A stretch of 64,000 nucleotides of DNA from JANMJD01 sp963828405 (GTDB taxonomy: Bacteria > Actinomycetota > Acidimicrobiia > Acidimicrobiales > Ilumatobacteraceae), in assembly GCA_963828405.1 (NCBI GenBank), contig CAWHEG010000031.1, positions 2,852,001 to 2,916,000 on the forward strand, in the 5' to 3' direction. The notes beneath the pieces were generated by a model. It saw only the letters and a list, made by a program, of their open reading frames with translations, searched no databases and was not told the DNA's origin. The translations under genes and the position numbers were made by a program. This document shows positions 33,418-41,031 of the stretch, piece by piece. How positions within the stretch are numbered: the stretch's first letter is position 1; each line of letters starts with the position of its first letter.

Positions 33418-35577
33418 GTGTCGTCACCGGGTCGAACCCTCTCCGAAGCCGATTCCAAGCGCCTGCTGGCCGACTTCGGCGTCCCCCTGGCGCCGGAGCG
33501 CGAGGCCCGTTCGGCGGCCGAGGCCGTCGTCGCCGCCCGGCAGCTCGGATACCCGGTCGTCGCCAAGCTGTGCGGTGAGCACATCGCCCACAAGACCGAG
33601 CGGGGACTGGTCCGCCTGGGCCTCGGCGACGACGCGGCGGTGAGCGCGGCGGCCGACGACCTGCTCGCCGCGGCGACGACCGACGACGGCGAGGTGTCGT
33701 TGCTCGTCTCCCCGATGATCCCGGGACGTCGTGAGCTGATCGCCGGGCTGGTGCGCGACCCACAGTTCGGGATGAACGTGATGCTCGGCATCGGTGGGGT
33801 GCTCGCCGAGGCGATCGCCGACGTCGTCTTCCGCCCGGCCCCGCTCGCCCCCGGTGACGCCGGGGCGATGCTCGACCAGTTGGCCACCCGCAAGCTGCTC
33901 GGGGAGTTCCGCGGTGAGGCCGCTGTCGACCGGGAGATGGTCGCCCGGGTACTCGAGGGTCTCTCGGCGCTGGCCGCCGCCCGCCCCGACGTGGCCGGCG
34001 TCGACGTCAACCCGCTGATCGTCGGTCGTGACGGCGCCGTCGTCGCCGTCGACGCCCTCGTCGAACTCGGTGATCCGGCTCCCTCCGCGGCGGGCAGGAG
34101 GCCGCCGCCGTCCGACCTGCAGTTCGCCGCCCTGTTCGAGCCCCGCGGGGTGGTCGTCGCCGGTGCGTCGAGCCACCCGGGCAAGTTCGGCTTCGTCTCG
34201 CTGCACAACCTCCTCGCCGCCGGTTACGCCGGCCGGGTGTTCGGCACCAACCTGCTCGGCGAGGAGGTGCTCGGGATCCGCACGCTGGCCGATCTCGACG
34301 ACCTGCCCCACGACGCCGCCGACCTCGTCTTCGTGTGCACGCCGGCATCGGCCAACCCGGCCGTGCTGCGGGCGTGTGCGGCCCGCGGCATCCGGGCGGC
34401 GTTCGTGACCTCCGCCGGCTACGGCGAGGCAGGCGAGGAGGGCCGCCGGGCCGAGGCCGAGCTGATCGCGCTGGCCGACGGGCTCGGCATCCTGCTCGCC
34501 GGCCCGAACGGGCAGGGTGTCGTCTCCACACCGGCCCGGCTGTGCGCCCAGATCGTGGCGCCATACCCACCTGCCGGCTCGATCGCCGTCGCCAGCCAGA
34601 GCGGCAACTTCGTGTCGAGCTTCCTCAACTACGCCCGGGCGACCGGTGTCGGGATCAGCCGGGCGGTCAGCGCCGGCAATGCCGCCGCCGTCGGCGTGGC
34701 CGACTACCTCGACTGGTACTCGCGCGACGACCGCACCCGGGTGAGCCTCGCCTACGTCGAGGGGATCGTCGACGGTCGTGGGCTGCTCGAGCGCTTCGCC
34801 GCCGTCGCGGCGCGCAAGCCGCTCGTCGTCATCAAGGGCGGGGCGACCGAGGGGGGCGCCCGGGCCGCCGCCAGCCACACCGGGGCGCTGGCAGCCGACG
34901 ACAAGGTGTTCGACGGGGCCTGCCGCCAGGCCGGCGTGACCCGGGCCTCCACCGTGGAGGAGGCCTTCGAGGCGGCCGCCACGTTCGCCACGCAGCCGCT
35001 GCCCGCCGGGCCGAACGTCGTGGTGATGACCACGGCCGGCGGTTGGGGAGTCGTGACGGCCGACGCCATCGCCGCCGACCGGTCGCTGCGGCTGCTGCCA
35101 CTGCCCGACGACCTGCGGGCCCGGATCGACACCAAGCTGCCCCCCCGCTGGAGCCGGAACAACCCCGTCGATCTCGCCGGGGCCGAGACCCGCGACACCA
35201 TCCCCGAGGTGATGGAGATGATCGCCGCCCATCCGTCGGTCGACGCGATCGTCTACCTCGGTCTGGGCATCCAGTCGAACCAGGCGCGCCTGATGCGCGA
35301 GGGGCCGTTCTTCCCCGGCCATGGGCTCGAACGCATCGTCGCCTACCACGAGCGCCAGGACGCCCGCTTCGCCGAGGCCGCCGACGAGATCTCCAAGGCG
35401 ACCGGCAAGCCGATCCTCACCGCCACCGAGTTGGCCGTCGCCGATGCAGGCAATCCGGGCCCGGCCGCGGTCCGCCGCACCGGGCGGCTGTGCTACGCCA
35501 GCGCCAACCGCGCCGTGACCGCGCTCGGCCACCTGGTCAGGTATGCGGAGTTCCGCCGGCGTCGGGGGCTCCCCTGA
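33418..35577 (+). CDS. ADP-forming (NDP-forming) acyl-CoA synthetase, fused beta-alpha subunits
   Basis: Single-chain enzyme of the acetyl-CoA synthetase (ADP-forming)/Pat superfamily. Residues 1-225 form the ATP-grasp part (YPVVAKLCGEHIAHKTERG, LVSPMIPGRREL). The CoA-binding Rossmann domain (about 235-360, VVVAGASSHPGKFGF) and the succinyl-CoA-ligase-like domains follow, with VASQSGNFVSSFLNY and the catalytic histidine segment AAASHTGALAADD. It interconverts acyl-CoA, ADP and phosphate with acid, CoA and ATP. No acetyltransferase domain is present. At 719 residues it is of the usual length. The substrate (acetate or another short or aryl acid) is not evident. Confidence 0.85.
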   Translation: MSSPGRTLSEADSKRLLADFGVPLAPEREARSAAEAVVAARQLGYPVVAKLCGEHIAHKTERGLVRLGLGDDAAVSAAADDLLAAATTDDGEVSLLVSPMIPGRRELIAGLVRDPQFGMNVMLGIGGVLAEAIADVVFRPAPLAPGDAGAMLDQLATRKLLGEFRGEAAVDREMVARVLEGLSALAAARPDVAGVDVNPLIVGRDGAVVAVDALVELGDPAPSAAGRRPPPSDLQFAALFEPRGVVVAGASSHPGKFGFVSLHNLLAAGYAGRVFGTNLLGEEVLGIRTLADLDDLPHDAADLVFVCTPASANPAVLRACAARGIRAAFVTSAGYGEAGEEGRRAEAELIALADGLGILLAGPNGQGVVSTPARLCAQIVAPYPPAGSIAVASQSGNFVSSFLNYARATGVGISRAVSAGNAAAVGVADYLDWYSRDDRTRVSLAYVEGIVDGRGLLERFAAVAARKPLVVIKGGATEGGARAAASHTGALAADDKVFDGACRQAGVTRASTVEEAFEAAATFATQPLPAGPNVVVMTTAGGWGVVTADAIAADRSLRLLPLPDDLRARIDTKLPPRWSRNNPVDLAGAETRDTIPEVMEMIAAHPSVDAIVYLGLGIQSNQARLMREGPFFPGHGLERIVAYHERQDARFAEAADEISKATGKPILTATELAVADAGNPGPAAVRRTGRLCYASANRAVTALGHLVRYAEFRRRRGLP

Positions 35578-37010
35578 GCGCCCGGGGGATCATCGGGCTG
35601 GGCGCCATCGGGCTGACCCCCGTGGTCGGCCTGGGCGGTCTGTGGCTGGCGATGGACCGGCGCGTCGAGCGCGGCGACTGGCCGGCCGCCGCCGCTGCCC
35701 CGGTGGCGGCCCCGACCACGCTCGCCGGGCCGATCCTCTCGCTGCGCCGGGCGCCCGTGGTGCTCGCTCGTGAGCAGAGCGATCGCCTGCTCGCCGAGGC
35801 CGTCAAGCCGGTGACCGACAGCGTCGACGACACGGCCTGCTTCGCCGCCTCGCTCGAAGGGCGCACGGTCATCGCCGACGGCGCCGATCTGCCCGTGTTG
35901 CCGGGCAGCAACGTCAAGCTGGTCACCGCCGCCGTCGCCCTCGAGGTGCTCGGCCCCGATTTCACCTTCGACACGCGGGCCGCCGGGACGGTCGAGGGCG
36001 ACACCGTGGTCGGCGACCTGTTCCTCATCGGCGGGGGCGATCCGCTGCTCGCCAGCCGGGGGTACTCCGCGTCGCGCCGGTACCGCACCCTCGAGCTGCC
36101 CACCCGGCTGGAGTCGCTCGCCGATCAGGTCGCCGCCCGCGTGCGCGTGGTCAGCGGAAGGGTGGTCGGCGACGAGTCGCACTTCGACGCCGAACGCTTC
36201 AACCCGGGCTGGGAGGCCGACGTCCGCGGCGCCGAGGCCGGACCGCTGTCGGGCCTGTTGATCAACGACGCCCGCCAGGTTCCGGCGATCGACACCCCGG
36301 TCGACGATCCTGCCCTGGCGGCGGCGGACGAGCTCACCCGGCTGCTGCGTGATCGCGGCGTCCTCGTCGGCGGCGACCCGGCCGTCGGTGTGCTCCCGGG
36401 ACCGGTCGAGGAGCTCGGGCGGATCTCGTCGGTGCCGCTCTCGCAGGTCGTGGCCGAGATGCTGACCAACAGCGACAACAACACCGCCGAGCTGGTGCTC
36501 AAGGAGATCGGCGCACGGCGATCGGCCGACGGCATCGGCACCCGACCCGGCGGTCTGGCCGTCGTCCAGGAGACGCTGGCCGGCTGGGGCGTGCCACTGA
36601 CCGCCGGCACCGTGGTGACCGACGGTTCCGGGCTCGACCGGGGGAACCGCCTGACCTGTCGGATCCTGGTCGGCGTCCTCGACCACGCCGGGCCGAGCGG
36701 CCCGCTGTTCGACGGGCTGTCCGTCGTCGGGTCGGGTGAGGGCACCCTCGACGAACCCGCCAACGCGGCGGTGTTCGAGGGGCTCGGTGTCGACGGCCGG
36801 GTGCACGCCAAGACCGGGTCGCTGCGCGACGTGAAGGCGTTGTCGGGTTTCTTCGACCTCGCCGACGGTCGCCAGATCACCTTCTCACTGCTCGTCAACG
36901 GCGACAACGCCGCCCTGCGCGGCCGGCTGTTGTGGGCGGCGATGGCCACCTCGATGGCGGCGTTCACCGGGCCGTTGTCGCCCGGGGACATCGCCCTGGC
37001 CGGTGCCTGA
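35574..37010 (+). CDS. dacB: D-alanyl-D-alanine carboxypeptidase DacB (PBP4, S13 family)
   Basis: Secreted penicillin-binding protein trimming or cross-checking peptidoglycan peptides. The three S13 motifs are visible: SXXK as PGSNVKLVTAA, SXN as NSDNNTAE and KTG as HAKTGSLRDV. An uncleaved signal anchor (GIIGLGAIGLTPVVGLGGLWLA) forms the N-terminus. No ATG, GTG or TTG opens this frame before the anchor. Either a CTG overlapping the upstream stop (CTGA) initiates, or translation begins at ATG 35543 in another frame and an extra G in the GGGGG at 35584-35588 broke it. GTG 35622 would delete half the anchor. About 478 residues from the CTG. Confidence 0.85.
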   Translation: MSARGIIGLGAIGLTPVVGLGGLWLAMDRRVERGDWPAAAAAPVAAPTTLAGPILSLRRAPVVLAREQSDRLLAEAVKPVTDSVDDTACFAASLEGRTVIADGADLPVLPGSNVKLVTAAVALEVLGPDFTFDTRAAGTVEGDTVVGDLFLIGGGDPLLASRGYSASRRYRTLELPTRLESLADQVAARVRVVSGRVVGDESHFDAERFNPGWEADVRGAEAGPLSGLLINDARQVPAIDTPVDDPALAAADELTRLLRDRGVLVGGDPAVGVLPGPVEELGRISSVPLSQVVAEMLTNSDNNTAELVLKEIGARRSADGIGTRPGGLAVVQETLAGWGVPLTAGTVVTDGSGLDRGNRLTCRILVGVLDHAGPSGPLFDGLSVVGSGEGTLDEPANAAVFEGLGVDGRVHAKTGSLRDVKALSGFFDLADGRQITFSLLVNGDNAALRGRLLWAAMATSMAAFTGPLSPGDIALAGA

Positions 37011-37639
37011 TGGGGTTGTCGGCGATGTTCCCGCTGGGGACGGTGTTGCTGCCCGGGTCGATCCTGCCGCTGCACGTCTTCGAGCCGAGGTACCGCCGGA
37101 TGGTCGACGACTGCCTCGCCGGCCCACGTGAGTTCGGCGTGGCGCTGATCACCCGAGGCCGCGAGGTCGGCGGTGGTGATGCTCGGGCGATGGTCGCCAC
37201 CGTCGCCCGGATCGCCCAGCACCGCCGGCTCGACGACGATCGCCGGTTCGTGCTCGCCGTCGGACTGCGACGGGTCCGTGTCGACGAGTGGCTCGCCGAC
37301 GATCCCTATCCGCGGGCGCTGGTCACCGACTGGCCCGATGACGAGCACCACGTCGAGCCCGGGCGCATCGAACACGTCGCCGGCCTGGTGCGGGGCACCA
37401 TCGCCCTCGCCGAGCAGCTCGGCGAGGCCGTCGGCGACGTGGAGTCCGTGATCGTCGATGATCCTTCGTACGCGTCGTATCAGCTCGCCGCGCTGGCACC
37501 GCTCGGCCCGTTCGACCAGCTCGCCATGCTCAACGCCCCGGGGCCGGCGGCCAGGCTCGACGCCCTCGAGCAGGCGGTCGCCGACGTGTGGGCCGGGCTG
37601 CGTTTCCGGCTCGACCTCCCGCCCGAGAACGATGGGTGA
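37010..37639 (+). CDS. Lon N-terminal (LON substrate-binding) domain protein
   Basis: Stand-alone LON-SB/PUA-like domain protein of 209 residues without the Lon ATPase or protease. It opens with MFPLGTVLLPGSILPLHVFEPRYRRMVDDCL, the diagnostic N-terminal pattern, and has the usual FGVALI strand and a helical C-terminal half. Such proteins are common in actinobacteria and may recognise substrates or act as adaptors; none has an assigned reaction. The ATG overlaps the dacB stop (TGATG), so it is part of the same unit. Confidence 0.85.
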   Translation: MGLSAMFPLGTVLLPGSILPLHVFEPRYRRMVDDCLAGPREFGVALITRGREVGGGDARAMVATVARIAQHRRLDDDRRFVLAVGLRRVRVDEWLADDPYPRALVTDWPDDEHHVEPGRIEHVAGLVRGTIALAEQLGEAVGDVESVIVDDPSYASYQLAALAPLGPFDQLAMLNAPGPAARLDALEQAVADVWAGLRFRLDLPPENDG

Positions 37640-38177
37640 GCACGGCCGGGCGTTCGCCGGGCGATCGGCCGACGGCGGGATCGACGAGATCCCGCTGCCC
37701 GCGCCGTTGCCCGGCAGGCTCTGGTTGTGCGGCAAGCACGTCGTCGGGCCCGATCCCGACGGGGCACGGGCCCGGGTCGGGGCCGACACGATCGTCTGCC
37801 TCGTCGAACCTCACGAGATCGCCGATCGCTATCCCGCCTACGTCGAGTGGCTCACGGCCTGCGCGGGCACTCGGGCCGTGTGGTTCCCGATCCCCGATCT
37901 GCACATGCCCGACCCCTCGACGGCGGCCGCGCTGATCGACGACGTCCTTGGCCGCCTCGGTCGCGGCGAGGGCGTGATCGTGCACTGCGCGGCCGGCGTC
38001 GGACGCTCGGGCACGACGGCGGTGGCCGTGCTCGTGCGCTGCGGCGTGCCGCTCACCGAGGCGCTGGCCCACGTTCGCCGGCACCGGCCGATGGGCGGTC
38101 CCGAGGTGGGCGCCCAACTCGACTTCGTGCGCCGGATCGCCGTGCCCGGTGCCGCGCCACCAGCGGCGGCTCTGTGA
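37632..38177 (+). CDS. Dual-specificity/tyrosine phosphatase family protein
   Basis: Cysteine-dependent phosphatase with the CX5R signature HCAAGVGRSGTTA (Cys119, Arg125) and a general-acid aspartate probably in PIPDLHMPD. The 181-residue protein resembles bacterial DSP or cyclin-dependent-kinase-inhibitor-3-like phosphatases. The substrate (phosphoprotein or phosphoinositide) is unknown. The ATG lies 8 bp inside the end of the Lon-N gene, suggesting coupled translation. Confidence 0.82.
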   Translation: MGEHGRAFAGRSADGGIDEIPLPAPLPGRLWLCGKHVVGPDPDGARARVGADTIVCLVEPHEIADRYPAYVEWLTACAGTRAVWFPIPDLHMPDPSTAAALIDDVLGRLGRGEGVIVHCAAGVGRSGTTAVAVLVRCGVPLTEALAHVRRHRPMGGPEVGAQLDFVRRIAVPGAAPPAAAL

Positions 38178-38209
38178 TCGACCGCTCGCCGCGTGCTAAG
38201 AACGGTGCC

Positions 38210-38587
38210 GTGCCCACGGACACGTCATCGCCAGGACCATCGTCGGGGTCGTCGAAACAGCCCCTCGGATCGGGGGACGGCAACTCGATCGGCGAGGTGA
38301 TCGACCTCGTCAAGAACTACGCCCGCCAGGAGACGATCGGGCCGTTGAAGGGCGCCGGCCGCTGGCTGGCGTTCGGCACCGCCGGCGCCCTCGCCCTGGG
38401 TTTCGGCCTCGCGTTGATCCTGCTCGGCTTGCTGCGGCTGCTGCAGAACGAGGCCGCCGAGACCTTCGACGGCAACTGGTCGTGGGCACCGTACGCGATC
38501 ACCCTGGCGGCCTGTGTGGTCGTCATGGCGTGGGCGATGATGCACGTGCGCAAGGACACCCTGCAACGCAAGGAGCCGAGGCGATGA
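38210..38587 (+). CDS. Small two-helix membrane protein, phage-holin-like (PF07332-type)
   Basis: A 125-residue protein with a Ser/Gly/Pro-rich N-terminus, an amphipathic segment (EVIDLVKNYARQET) and two transmembrane helices (about 55-78 and 95-113). This pattern is typical of the actinobacterial holin-X/DUF1469 family, which despite its name is chromosomal and of unknown function. The GTG start is followed by a small-protein gene overlapping its stop by ATGA. Confidence 0.7.
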   Translation: MPTDTSSPGPSSGSSKQPLGSGDGNSIGEVIDLVKNYARQETIGPLKGAGRWLAFGTAGALALGFGLALILLGLLRLLQNEAAETFDGNWSWAPYAITLAACVVVMAWAMMHVRKDTLQRKEPRR

Positions 38588-38790
38588 GCCAGTCGAAAAT
38601 CACCCGTGACGATCTCGAATCGCGGTTCCAGGCCCTGCAGGGCAACGTCGAGCACCGGGTGCAGGATCGCAAGCAGACGATCATCGCCGCGGCCGGCGGT
38701 GTCGCCGTGGTGCTGCTGTTGCTCTTCTTCCTCCTCGGCCGCCGCAGTGGCAAGAAGAAGACGACCATCGTCGAGATCCGCAGGGTCTGA
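38584..38790 (+). CDS. Small single-pass membrane protein with coiled-coil N-terminus
   Basis: A 68-residue protein: a charged helix (TRDDLESRFQALQGNVEHRV), one transmembrane helix (about residues 34-51, with LLLLFFLLG) and a basic tail (RRSGKKKTTIVEIRRV). Its ATG overlaps the stop of the preceding holin-like gene. I know no named family with certainty. Co-translation suggests a membrane partner of its neighbour. Confidence 0.7.
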   Translation: MSQSKITRDDLESRFQALQGNVEHRVQDRKQTIIAAAGGVAVVLLLLFFLLGRRSGKKKTTIVEIRRV

Positions 38791-38796
38791 CCCGCC

Positions 38797-39054
38797 ATGC
38801 CCCGTTCACGCCTGCTCTCCCCGGCCGCGTTCGCCCGCCGGGCCGGGGTCTACAAGGGTCTCCTCGGCGGCAGCCGGGGATGGCTCGCCGTCGGTGGCGT
38901 GTTCTGGGGCACCCGCCTGCTGCGGCGTACGTTCGGTCGGACCGAGACGATCGCGGCGACCGAGAAGCTCGCCCCCGGCCAGTTCGTGACGATCCGGGCG
39001 ATCAGGCCCGAGAGCCGGCGCGACCGTCGGGCGGCCCGGCGCGGCGACGCCTGA
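38797..39054 (+). CDS. Small basic, possibly membrane-associated protein
   Basis: An 85-residue protein with a weakly hydrophobic central segment (LAVGGVFWGTRLL) and very basic ends (RPESRRDRRAARRG). It lies 6 bp after the preceding small membrane protein gene and closes a group of three. It has no recognised family; membrane-peripheral or DNA/RNA-binding behaviour would both fit the charge. Confidence 0.62.
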   Translation: MPRSRLLSPAAFARRAGVYKGLLGGSRGWLAVGGVFWGTRLLRRTFGRTETIAATEKLAPGQFVTIRAIRPESRRDRRAARRGDA

Positions 39055-39104
39055 TCGTTGCCGTTCGCGCCATTCCGGCCGGGTGGGGCCAGAATGGTGG
39101 ACCC

Positions 39105-39305
39105 ATGAAAGTGCTGCTGCGCAACCCGACCCGTGAAGTCGAGATCCCCGGGCCGCGTCAGGTGCTCGCCCTGCTCGCCGCCCTCGGTCTCGAGCGGGAG
39201 TCGCACCTGGTCATCCGCAACGGCACGCTCGTGCCCGGCGACGGGGTGCTGGCCGACGACGACGTGATCGAGATCCGCCCGGTCATCTCCGGGGGTTCCT
39301 CGTGA
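39105..39305 (+). CDS. Ubiquitin-like sulfur carrier protein (ThiS/MoaD/TtuB type)
   Basis: A 66-residue beta-grasp protein with MKVLLRNPTREVEIP at the start, HLVIRNGTLVPGD in the middle and the sulfur-carrier pattern DDDVIEIRPVISGG at the end. In this family a C-terminal Gly-Gly is adenylated and converted to a thiocarboxylate. Here two serines follow the GG, so trimming would be needed or the tail differs functionally. The stop overlaps the start of a TtuA-like thiolase (GTGA), which strongly suggests it is the sulfur donor (TtuB role) for tRNA thiolation. Confidence 0.8.
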   Translation: MKVLLRNPTREVEIPGPRQVLALLAALGLERESHLVIRNGTLVPGDGVLADDDVIEIRPVISGGSS

Positions 39306-40258
39306 AGTGCCGCGTCTGCCGGGAGCCGGCGGTGATCGATCTGCCGCGGCACAACGCCAACTTCTGTGTCGCCCACTTCGAGGAGCTCTGCCGTCGCCAG
39401 GTGACCAAGGCGATCGCCGACCACGAGATGATCCGGCGCGACGACAAGGTGCTGGTCGCCGTCTCGGGCGGCAAGGACAGCCTGGCCCTGTGGGACATCC
39501 TGCTCGACCTCGGCTACCAGGTCGACGGGCTGTACATCGGGCTCGGCATCGGCGGGTACAGCGAGGAGTCCGCCGTCTTCGCCCGCACGTTCGCCGAGAC
39601 CCGCGGTCTCAAGCTGATCGAGGTCTCGCTGCGCGACGACTACGGCTACGACGTGCCCACGGCGGCCCGGGCCACCCGGCGCGTGCCGTGCTCGGCGTGC
39701 GGGCTCTCCAAACGGCACCTGTTCGACACCGCCGCCATCGACGGGGGTTACGACGTGGTGGCCACCGGCCACAACCTCGACGACGAGGCGGCGGTGCTGC
39801 TCGGCAACACGCTGCGCTGGGAGGTGGAGTACCTCGCCCGCCAGCTGCCCGTCCTGCCGGCCCGCCCCGGCTTCCCCCGCAAGGTCAAGCCGCTCGTGCG
39901 GCTCACCGAGCGGGAGATGGCCGCCTGGTGCGTCGTGCGCGGCATCGACTACATCGTCGAGGAGTGCCCGATGGCCGTGGGCAACAAGCACCTCGGCTAC
40001 AAGGCCACCCTCAATCAGCTCGAAGCGGCCTCACCGGGGAGCAAGGCCGCCTTCTACCTGGGGTTCCTCGAACGGATGTCGCCGCTGCTCGCCGGGATGT
40101 CGGTCGCCGCGGCCGACGGTCTCGGGGTGTGCTCGCGTTGCGGGGCGCCGACCACCGGCGAGATCTGCGCGTTCTGTCGGCTGGTCGAGACCGCCGGCGC
40201 CCACGAACCGGTGCCGGTCGAACTGGTGGCCGGCCGAGCAGGAAGGCGGCGCCGGTGA
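39302..40258 (+). CDS. ttuA: TtuA-like tRNA 2-thiolation enzyme (PP-loop ATPase)
   Basis: Member of the TtuA/Ncs6 group that adenylates the C2 oxygen of a tRNA uridine and inserts sulfur. PP-loop VAVSGGKDSLALW at residues 52-64, N-terminal zinc knuckle (CRVCRE with HNANFC), GHNLDDEAA, and C-terminal zinc knuckle (CSRCG with CAFC). Cys130 and Cys133 (PCSACG) and Cys222 (EECPM) coincide with the residues that hold the catalytic [4Fe-4S] cluster in Thermus TtuA. TtuA makes 2-thioribothymidine at position 54. The sulfur carrier upstream and TrmI downstream both overlap it by GTGA, supporting a T-loop target rather than position 34. Confidence 0.86.
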   Translation: MKCRVCREPAVIDLPRHNANFCVAHFEELCRRQVTKAIADHEMIRRDDKVLVAVSGGKDSLALWDILLDLGYQVDGLYIGLGIGGYSEESAVFARTFAETRGLKLIEVSLRDDYGYDVPTAARATRRVPCSACGLSKRHLFDTAAIDGGYDVVATGHNLDDEAAVLLGNTLRWEVEYLARQLPVLPARPGFPRKVKPLVRLTEREMAAWCVVRGIDYIVEECPMAVGNKHLGYKATLNQLEAASPGSKAAFYLGFLERMSPLLAGMSVAAADGLGVCSRCGAPTTGEICAFCRLVETAGAHEPVPVELVAGRAGRRRR

Positions 40259-41022
40259 ACGGTTTCTCGTATGGCGAACGGGTGATGCTGATCGACGTCA
40301 AGGCCCGCAAGTACCTGCTCACGCTGAAGGAGGCCGGCGAGTTCCACAGCCACGCCGGCTTCGTCACCCATGCCGACCTCGTCGGTCGGCCCGAGGGGGT
40401 GCGGATCCGCTCGACCAGGGGAGCGGTGTACACCGCCCTGCGCCCGACGCTGGAGGACTTCGTCATCGAGATGCCCCGCGGGGCGCAGGTGATCTACCCG
40501 AAGGACCTGGCCCCGATCTGCATGATCGCCGACATCGGCCCGGGGATGCGCGTGCTCGAGTCCGGCGTCGGCTCAGGCGCGCTGTCGATGACGATGCTCC
40601 GCTACGGCGCCGAGATCATCGGTTACGAGCTGCGGGAGGACTTCCTCAACCGGGCGGTGTCGAACGTGCGCTCGTTCCTCGGCGAGCAGGCGCTCGGGCG
40701 CTACCACGTCGAGCTGCGCGACTGCTACGAGGGCATCGACGACGAGGATCTCGATCGCGTCGTGCTCGACCTCCCCGAGCCGTGGCGGGTGATCCCCCTT
40801 CTGCCGGGCCGGCTGCGCCCGGGGGGCATCGTGGTGGCGTACACGCCGAGCATCACCCAGGCGGCCCAGGTGCGCGAGCAGATCACCGGGCCGGCGTGGA
40901 TCGCCCAGCGGACCCTCGAAGTGCTCCACCGCACGTGGCACATCGAGGGCCAGTCGGTGCGCCCGGACCATCGGATGGTCGCCCACACGGGGTTCCTGAC
41001 CACCGCCCGCTATCTCGGCTGA
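40255..41022 (+). CDS. trmI: tRNA (adenine(58)-N1)-methyltransferase TrmI
   Basis: SAM-dependent enzyme making m1A58 in the T-loop. The SAM site VLESGVGSGALSMTML, the N-terminal small domain with HAGFVTHADLVGR, VVLDLPEPWRVIP (catalytic Asp) and HRTWHIEGQSVRPDHRMV are all TrmI signatures. At 255 residues it is normal. It is co-translated with the TtuA-like gene. In actinobacteria trmI lies upstream of the proteasomal ATPase gene, as here with a 3-kb insertion of sortase and ferredoxin genes between. Confidence 0.93.
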   Translation: MNGFSYGERVMLIDVKARKYLLTLKEAGEFHSHAGFVTHADLVGRPEGVRIRSTRGAVYTALRPTLEDFVIEMPRGAQVIYPKDLAPICMIADIGPGMRVLESGVGSGALSMTMLRYGAEIIGYELREDFLNRAVSNVRSFLGEQALGRYHVELRDCYEGIDDEDLDRVVLDLPEPWRVIPLLPGRLRPGGIVVAYTPSITQAAQVREQITGPAWIAQRTLEVLHRTWHIEGQSVRPDHRMVAHTGFLTTARYLG

Positions 41023-41031
41023 CGGTCCGGC

